DNA of 20,444 nucleotides, taken from a virus. The stretch spans positions 1 through 20,444 of the IMG/VR virus record IMGVR_UViG_3300023176_005819, one strand, 5' to 3'. Position 1 is the first letter of the stretch; each line of letters opens with the position of its first letter. Positions 16,178-20,444 of the stretch are shown here, piece after piece. Position numbers and translations under genes: made by a program. The notes beneath the pieces are model-generated. The model saw only the letters and a program-made list of their open reading frames with translations, did no database searches and had not been told where the DNA came from.

Positions 16178-17509
16178 ATGGCTTACGAAGTTAACTTTAC
16201 AAACGGAACAGTAGCAAAACTCGTAGAGGACGGTATAACCGACAGCACATACAGTGTTAAGTTAGTTGGTAAAAACGTCACTGCATACGGAGAGACATTT
16301 GCTGAAAACTTTATTAAATTATTAGAAAACAGTGCCAACAACACAGCACCCACAAACCCAGTTGAAGGTCAACTTTGGTTTAATACAAACAGTGTTGCTG
16401 TTGATAGTATTGCACCTAATTCAATTGGTGTTTATGATGGTACTAAATGGAAAGCATTAGGCGGTGCAACAGTACAAAGCACACAACCATCAAGTCCAGC
16501 AGACGGTGATTTATGGTACGATACAACTAACAAACAATTAAAAGTTTACAGCGGTACTGCGTGGGATGTTGTAGGTCCTGAATACAGTTCAGTTGATGGT
16601 AAAAACGGAGCAATCACAGAAACAGTTGAGGATACATTAGGCAATAATCATATTATTACAAAAATTTACTCAGCAACAGAAGGTGCTCCTGGTTCTACAC
16701 AAGTTGTAGCAACAGTCAGTAAAGATGCAGAATACACATTAGCAGTAGCAGATCAATTTACAGGATTCACTGGTACTATTAAACCGGGTATTCAATTATC
16801 AAGTTCAATTGGTAGTGTTAAATTCCATGGAGAAGCAACAAGTCTAAGTGGATACGATGAAACAGATTTTTTAAGTAGTACAACAAACGATACCACAGCA
16901 GGAACACTAGGTGTTTTAAATGATGGCGGTATCACAGTTGGTGCTAGTTCAGATTTAACAGTGACTGTTAGCACAGATGATGTAGTTATTAAGAACAACA
17001 CATCAGATGGTGACATAACAATTGGTGTCAACGATGGCGGAACCCCAACTACAGTAATTACAATTGACGGTGCTACAGCAACAGCAAGAGTAAACGCCGA
17101 TCCAAGTGCAAACTTAGGTATTGCTACTAAACAATATGTAGATACAGCAGAAACAGATGCAGTTACAACAGCAAACAACTACACAGACACGGAAATCACA
17201 TCGTTGATTGACAGTGCTGGTGCCGGTTACCAAACATTAGGTGACATTGAGACAAGTGTGGGAACTGTATCAAGTGCAAGTACAAGTGGGTTAGCACTTA
17301 AATTAGATAAAGCAGGCGGAACAATGACTGGTGCGTTAACATTAAGTGGAGCACCAACGGCAAGTTTACACGCCGCAACAAAAGATTATGTTGACACACA
17401 AACAAGTGCTGTCACACCAGCCGCAGGAACAAACGGTTATGGAACAAGAACTGTAAGTTCGTCTGCACCAAGCGGTGGTTCCGATGGCGATGTATGGTAT
17501 AGAATTTAA
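16178..17509 (+). CDS. Tail fibre-like protein with ENFIKLLEN cap and K-x-YVD repeats
   Basis: This 443-residue protein is built like phage fibres. Residues 1-70 form a cap with YGETFAENFIKLLEN and PVEGQLWFNT, a frequent N-terminus in marine phage fibre and virion proteins and the probable attachment end. Two more G-D-L-W-Y / YDGTKW type hairpins follow (to about 130). Residues 237-322 form a module ending ATKQYVD, 67% identical to one in the fibre gene at 18510. A second canonical fibre repeat follows, with GGTMTGALTLSGAPT and HAATKDYVD (near 390-410). The protein ends PSGGSDGDVWYRI, a common fibre C-terminus. A Ser/Thr/Asp-rich composition and absence of hydrophobic helices fit a trimeric beta fibre. 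It starts at a strong Shine-Dalgarno site and stops two bases before the adhesin-like gene. The name 'fibre' is well supported; receptor specificity is not visible. Confidence 0.8.
   Translation: MAYEVNFTNGTVAKLVEDGITDSTYSVKLVGKNVTAYGETFAENFIKLLENSANNTAPTNPVEGQLWFNTNSVAVDSIAPNSIGVYDGTKWKALGGATVQSTQPSSPADGDLWYDTTNKQLKVYSGTAWDVVGPEYSSVDGKNGAITETVEDTLGNNHIITKIYSATEGAPGSTQVVATVSKDAEYTLAVADQFTGFTGTIKPGIQLSSSIGSVKFHGEATSLSGYDETDFLSSTTNDTTAGTLGVLNDGGITVGASSDLTVTVSTDDVVIKNNTSDGDITIGVNDGGTPTTVITIDGATATARVNADPSANLGIATKQYVDTAETDAVTTANNYTDTEITSLIDSAGAGYQTLGDIETSVGTVSSASTSGLALKLDKAGGTMTGALTLSGAPTASLHAATKDYVDTQTSAVTPAAGTNGYGTRTVSSSAPSGGSDGDVWYRI
16886..17143 (+). repeat. 86-residue fibre module, copy 1
   Basis: Residues 237-322 (from NDTT to KQYVD) match residues 187-272 of the fibre encoded at 18510 without gaps, 58 of 86 identical by my hand count. 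The best-kept pieces are GTLGVLND, TSDGDI, VNDGGTPTT, TIDGAT and ATKQYVD. The copies lie about 2.2 kb apart in the same orientation, on either side of the glycine-rich gene. Confidence 0.9.
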
Positions 17510-17511
17510 TT

Positions 17512-18471
17512 ATGACATTATACGTTAAAGATTCTGGATCTTGGGAAACTGCTACAGAAGTCTATATTAAAAAAGACAGTGTGTGGACAAGATGTAAAGA
17601 AGTTTACATAAAAGAGAATGGCCAATGGAAATCTCTTTTATTTGAAGCCGCAACTCAAAGCATTACAACTACAGGCACAGGATCATTTGATGTCCCCCAA
17701 GGTGCCTATCGAGCAATTGTAACAATTGCTGGCGGTAACGGTGGACGAGGTGGCGACGACACGCACACACCAGGTAGCGGTGGAAAGGGAGCAGAACTGA
17801 CTATTGTATTAGATGTTGAACCTTTTACAACTTTTACATATGATATAGGCCAAGCAGGCGCCGATGGTGTTGATGGCCGTGGTAGTGCCGCGGGAGGAAC
17901 CGGTGGCTCTGGATACTCATCCGGTGGTAATGGCGGCCAAGCAGGTCCGTATGGATCATCCGGTGGCGGTGGCGCCGGTGGAGGATCTACAGCAATCACA
18001 GATCCTGATGGAAATCTCTTAGTTATTGCCGCAGGTGGCGGCGGTGGCGGTGGAGCCGGTAACGAACACTATATGGGAAGCAGTGTAGTTAATGGTAAAA
18101 ACGCAACATATATTTCTGATGGATACGATGGGAATATTTTTGTAGGAGATCCAACAGCAGGCGAACAAGGAAGAGATTGTCAAGCGGCAGACGGTGGAGC
18201 CGGTGGTGGTGCAGGAGCAGGTGTAAAAAGAGATTTGAGTGAACCGGGGTGGCCCAACAATGTCAGAGGAGCATATGCTGGGTTGTATGCCGCTGAAACT
18301 AGATGTGGACCAGGGTGCTTTACAGATTGGGCTCATTACGATTCAGATGGACAGGGTGGCCAAGGTGGATTTAGTTATTACAATAGAGACTTTGTCAAAG
18401 ATGTTGATACTGGTTTAAACACCGGTACAGATGGCAGTATAAACATAACTTGGCTACAAGATAGATTTTAA
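17512..18471 (+). CDS. Glycine-rich adhesin-like tail-tip protein
   Basis: This 319-residue protein has three parts. Residues 3-44 hold three exact 14-residue-spaced W/VYIK repeats. Residues 45-75 form a beta stretch (TGSFDVPQGAYRAIVTIAGG). Residues about 75-240 are dominated by glycine, with runs such as GSSGGGGAGGGS and AAGGGGGGGGAG. The C-terminal part keeps fewer glycines, has C265-G-P-G-C269, and ends SINITWLQDRF. Such sequence resembles phage receptor-binding tips with polyglycine type II packing, as in the gp38-type adhesins of T2 and S16, and other glycine-rich phage tail proteins; this is analogy, not a family match I can prove. It lies between two fibre genes, so a role at a fibre tip fits. 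Local G+C is about 62% in rows 17881-18000, against about one third elsewhere, mostly from Gly/Ala codons. There is no Shine-Dalgarno; the start is TAATTATG, coupled to the previous stop. Confidence 0.7.
   Translation: MTLYVKDSGSWETATEVYIKKDSVWTRCKEVYIKENGQWKSLLFEAATQSITTTGTGSFDVPQGAYRAIVTIAGGNGGRGGDDTHTPGSGGKGAELTIVLDVEPFTTFTYDIGQAGADGVDGRGSAAGGTGGSGYSSGGNGGQAGPYGSSGGGGAGGGSTAITDPDGNLLVIAAGGGGGGGAGNEHYMGSSVVNGKNATYISDGYDGNIFVGDPTAGEQGRDCQAADGGAGGGAGAGVKRDLSEPGWPNNVRGAYAGLYAAETRCGPGCFTDWAHYDSDGQGGQGGFSYYNRDFVKDVDTGLNTGTDGSINITWLQDRF
17518..17643 (+). repeat. Three 14-residue W…VYIK repeats at the adhesin N-terminus
   Basis: LYVK, VYIK and VYIK begin at residues 3, 17 and 31, and Trp falls at 11, 25 and 39, so the period is exactly 14 residues. 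The pattern Y-x-K-x-x-x-x-W is known from N-termini of phage tail tip and fibre proteins and probably forms stacked hairpins that dock onto a carrier fibre. The preceding fibre gene ends GDVWYRI, a related motif. Confidence 0.75.
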
Positions 18472-18491
18472 AAAAAGGTAAATATACATAA

Positions 18492-18499
18492 TATAAATT
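18492..18499 (+). promoter_or_regulatory. Possible late promoter box (TATAAATT)
   Basis: The 38-base gap before the second fibre gene is almost pure A+T and contains TATAAATT, which keeps seven of eight late-consensus bases. A start 6 bases downstream would fall at about 18505, five bases before the ATG. No hairpin is visible, so the A-run at 18470-18476 is not a terminator. The match is weak evidence in such A+T-rich DNA. Confidence 0.3.
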
Positions 18500-18509
18500 T
18501 GTAAGAATT

Positions 18510-19874
18510 ATGGCATACACAATTAATAAAACAAATGGATCAGTTTTCGCCACTATTGCAGATGGAACAGTAGACACGTCTAGTTCTATTTCTATTATTG
18601 GAAGAAACTATTCGGGATACGGTGAATTTTTAGGTGAAAACTTTATCAAGTTGTTAGAAAATCATTCTAACGCATCGGCACCGTCTGCTCCACTAGAAGG
18701 TCAATTGTGGTATGACTCAACAAACAATATTTTAAAAGTTTACAATGCTACTGAATTTAAACAATTAGCACACGTAAGTGTTGGAACAACAGCACCTACA
18801 ACAAGTTTAGTAAGCGGCGATTTATTTTATAAAACAAGTACACAACAATTATATGCGTACGATGGTTCAAGTTTTGAACTTATTGGTCCAACAGTTGGTA
18901 GTTCTACACTAACAGGTGACCAAGATTTAAACGGTAATGATATTATTGGAACTGGTGATATTAATATCACAGGTACAGTTACAGCAACAGGTGGTTTTAG
19001 TGGAACAGCAACAGACTCAGATTCATTGGGTGGAGTTGCCGCGGCAAACTATCTAAGAAGTAATGCTAACGATACTACATCGGGTACACTAGGTGTATTA
19101 AACGATACAGGTTTAGCAGTTGGTGTTGATTCAGACTTTACTGTGACAGTCAGTAGTAGTGATGTTACATTAGCAAATGCTACATCAGACGGTGACATTA
19201 TTTTTAGTGTTAACGACGGCGGTACACCAACAACAGCAATGACTATTGATGGTGCTACAACATTAATTACTATCACAGGTGATCCAACAGCGGCACTGGG
19301 TGTTGCTACTAAACAATATGTAGATTCGCAAGTGAGCAGTGGAGCATATTTAAACCAAGATGGATCTAACGCATTAACAGGTGACTTATTGCCTGATATC
19401 AATAACACAACAGACTTGGGATCAACAACAAAAGTATTCCAAGAAGTACACGCAACAACGTTTTACGGAACAGCAACAGAGGCTCAATATGCGGACGTGG
19501 CAGAACGCTTCCACGCAGACATGGTCATGGAACCAGGAACAGTTGTTGAAATGGGTGGAATTCATGAAATTACATCCGCAGTAGAAGAATTAACAGAAAA
19601 AGTGTTTGGAGTAGTATCAACTAAACCAGCACATTTGATGAATGCAAGAGCAGGAACCAATGAAACACATCCAGCAATTGCAATGAATGGAAGAGTTCCA
19701 GTGAAAGTTACTGGAATTATTCACAAAGGTGATCGACTAGTTTCGGCAGGTAATGGTTTGGCACGTGCGGCTAACACCGATGAAATAACTGCTTTTAACG
19801 TTATAGGAAGATCTTTAGAAAACAAAGACACAGAAGGCGAGGGAACAGTCGAGGCAATAGTGAAGATCAACTAA
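18510..19874 (+). CDS. Tail fibre-like protein with a C-terminal YADVAE domain
   Basis: This 454-residue protein shares its first 70 residues with the fibre at 16178 (35 of 70 identical, no gaps), including GENFIKLLEN and PLEGQLWYDS. Two W/F-Y hairpins follow (to about 128), then short fibre repeats, then the 86-residue shared module (187-272) ending ATKQYVD. Residues about 290-324 read as a DLGSTTKVFQEVHATTFYG pattern typical of the approach to a fibre's C-terminal domain. The last 130 residues (325-454) begin AQYADVAERFHADMVMEPGT and contain VFGVVSTKPAHLMN and NGRVPVKVTG. I know this domain from many cyanophage fibre-type proteins; it faintly resembles the Peptidase_G2 domain (YAE-x-FEW), an autocleaving intramolecular chaperone. 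Cleavage here is speculation. It stops with TAA after KIN. Confidence 0.82.
   Translation: MAYTINKTNGSVFATIADGTVDTSSSISIIGRNYSGYGEFLGENFIKLLENHSNASAPSAPLEGQLWYDSTNNILKVYNATEFKQLAHVSVGTTAPTTSLVSGDLFYKTSTQQLYAYDGSSFELIGPTVGSSTLTGDQDLNGNDIIGTGDINITGTVTATGGFSGTATDSDSLGGVAAANYLRSNANDTTSGTLGVLNDTGLAVGVDSDFTVTVSSSDVTLANATSDGDIIFSVNDGGTPTTAMTIDGATTLITITGDPTAALGVATKQYVDSQVSSGAYLNQDGSNALTGDLLPDINNTTDLGSTTKVFQEVHATTFYGTATEAQYADVAERFHADMVMEPGTVVEMGGIHEITSAVEELTEKVFGVVSTKPAHLMNARAGTNETHPAIAMNGRVPVKVTGIIHKGDRLVSAGNGLARAANTDEITAFNVIGRSLENKDTEGEGTVEAIVKIN
19068..19325 (+). repeat. 86-residue fibre module, copy 2
   Basis: This is the partner of the module at 16886-17143, in the same orientation and the same length, encoding residues 187-272 of the second fibre. 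Copies differ at many third positions (for example AACGACGGCGGTACACCA here against AACGATGGCGGAACCCCA), so the duplication or exchange is not recent. Confidence 0.9.
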
Positions 19875-19886
19875 GATCTAACGCCG

Positions 19887-19928
19887 AGTATAATACTTGA
19901 CGTGTTGAATAACTAAAACTATAGGAAA
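19887..19928 (+). promoter_or_regulatory. Intergenic control region: TATAAT-centred dyad, TTGACG/TATAGG, and AGGA ribosome site
   Basis: The 62-base gap before the last gene is the longest in the window. It contains the near-perfect dyad AGTATAATACT (19887-19897) around a TATAAT, then TTGACG at 19897-19902 with TATAGG 17 bases further on (19920-19925), a sigma70-like pair. AGGA at 19923-19926 lies 10 bases before the ATG at 19937 and could be the ribosome site. The box overlap means these cannot all work at once. I see no G+C-rich hairpin with a T-run, so no terminator is called. Confidence 0.3.
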
Positions 19929-19936
19929 CAAACAAA

Positions 19937-20444
19937 ATGGCATATGCACAAGGCGGTACAATTGAAGACGGACACTATAATGGGTTCGCAACTTCGATAA
20001 ACAATATTTGGGGGTCAGGATCAGGTAACACGGGTTACGGTAACGGTTCTGATATAAGTTCAGTAAGTGCGGGAGCAAGTGTAACTGCTACACAATGGGA
20101 ATCATTGTTGAGTAGATTAGAATCAATTGCGTCACACCAAGGCACTTCTGGTGTATCATTTAGTACAGTAAGTGCTGGTGATACAATTACATATTTAAGT
20201 GATTTACAAACTGACATTAACTCTTGTACAACTAACAGAGGTAATGCGGCAACACAAGGTTCTGCTATAACAGGCAGTAGTAACAGAACAGGTTCGTGGA
20301 ACGGATGTTTGACATTTACAGCAACTTGTACTTTTTCAAGTGCGGCAAATGCCAGATACTTTTTCAATGCAGGTGGATTATTAAAAGTAGACTTTACTAA
20401 CCAAGGCGGTGGATCCAAAAACAAGGATACTGCGTGGGGTAACT
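19937..20444 (+). CDS. Tail/fibre structural protein with ARYFFNAGG motif (partial, runs off right edge)
   Basis: A frame opens at ATG 19937 and stays open to the end of the window, giving 169 residues with no stop. It starts MAYAQGGTIEDGHYNGFATS, has a GYGNGSDISSV segment, a helical stretch (TQWESLLSRLESIASHQGTS, about 56-75), and then WNGCLTFTATCTFSSAANAR followed by YFFNAGGLLKVDF. The ARYFFNAGG motif after a W-N-x-x-L-x-F strand is familiar from a phage tail-protein family in marine and other T4-like phages. It follows the fibre block on the same strand with its own weak ribosome site (AGGA), so it probably continues the set of tail-tip genes. Three Cys occur in the visible part, more than in the far larger baseplate proteins. 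The true length and C-terminal domain are outside the window. Confidence 0.8.
   Translation, partial: MAYAQGGTIEDGHYNGFATSINNIWGSGSGNTGYGNGSDISSVSAGASVTATQWESLLSRLESIASHQGTSGVSFSTVSAGDTITYLSDLQTDINSCTTNRGNAATQGSAITGSSNRTGSWNGCLTFTATCTFSSAANARYFFNAGGLLKVDFTNQGGGSKNKDTAWGN

Noticed and set aside
17706-17999. Proline-rich open frame on the minus strand
   Set aside because: It is the complement of glycine codons in the adhesin-like gene (GGN read backwards gives NCC), so it is a shadow.
17881-18070. Collagen-like Gly-X-Y fibre in the adhesin gene
   Set aside because: Glycines occur in runs and irregular spacing, without a steady Gly-X-Y period.
18470-18509. Terminator after the glycine-rich gene
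   Set aside because: There is an A-run and A+T-rich DNA but no G+C stem, so no intrinsic terminator can be supported.
19381-19584. 67-residue plus-strand frame inside the second fibre gene
   Set aside because: It overlaps a well-supported fibre domain in another frame and is Gln/Thr-rich low-complexity sequence.
20035-20424. 129-residue minus-strand open frame at the right edge
   Set aside because: The plus strand here carries a better frame from ATG 19937 with a ribosome site and a known tail-protein motif; all neighbours are also plus strand.

Overview
The window reads as part of the late structural region of a tailed, contractile-tail (T4-like) bacteriophage, most likely a marine myovirus. 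Every gene is on the + strand and genes are packed with gaps of about 2 to 62 bases. The DNA is A+T-rich (about one third G+C in most rows), and the products are baseplate, tail and fibre proteins rich in Asn, Thr, Asp and Tyr. The combination of a gp25-like and a gp6-like baseplate wedge protein, one giant virion protein and a block of fibre genes with 'ENFIKLLEN…EGQLW' N-termini resembles marine T4-like phages such as cyanomyophages and pelagimyophages. The host cannot be read from this window; the low G+C fits a SAR11-type or another A+T-rich marine host, but that is inference.

Layout. (1) 1-4097, baseplate: the 3' end of an unidentified gene (possibly the hub/lysozyme gene gp5), a gp25-like wedge protein, and an enlarged gp6-like wedge protein. 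(2) 4104-15422: one 3,772-residue virion protein that fills 55% of the window. It lies where T4 carries gene 7 and contains several recognisable beta modules, including a degenerate cupredoxin-like domain, GY-x3-P repeats and NG…DYTV modules. (3) 15423-16169: a 40-residue ORF that is a truncated paralogue of the gene right after it, then that gene, a 201-residue conserved virion protein. (4) 16178-20444, host-contact genes: two fibre proteins sharing an N-terminal cap and an 86-residue internal module flank a glycine-rich, locally G+C-rich adhesin-like gene. A fourth tail or fibre gene runs off the right edge.

How the genes may work together (inference from families and order): gp25- and gp6-like proteins build the baseplate wedges, the giant protein joins or decorates the baseplate rim, and the fibre and adhesin genes supply receptor-binding parts attached to it. 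Possible late promoters of the T4 gp55 type (CATAAATA) precede the gp6-like gene and the 40-residue ORF. I saw no tRNA, rRNA, CRISPR array, integrase, transposase or convincing terminator. The most notable points are the partial tandem duplication at 15439-15617, the giant gene lying in the same frame as gp6 behind a double stop, module sharing between the two fibre genes, and the cupredoxin-like domain that lacks its copper ligands.
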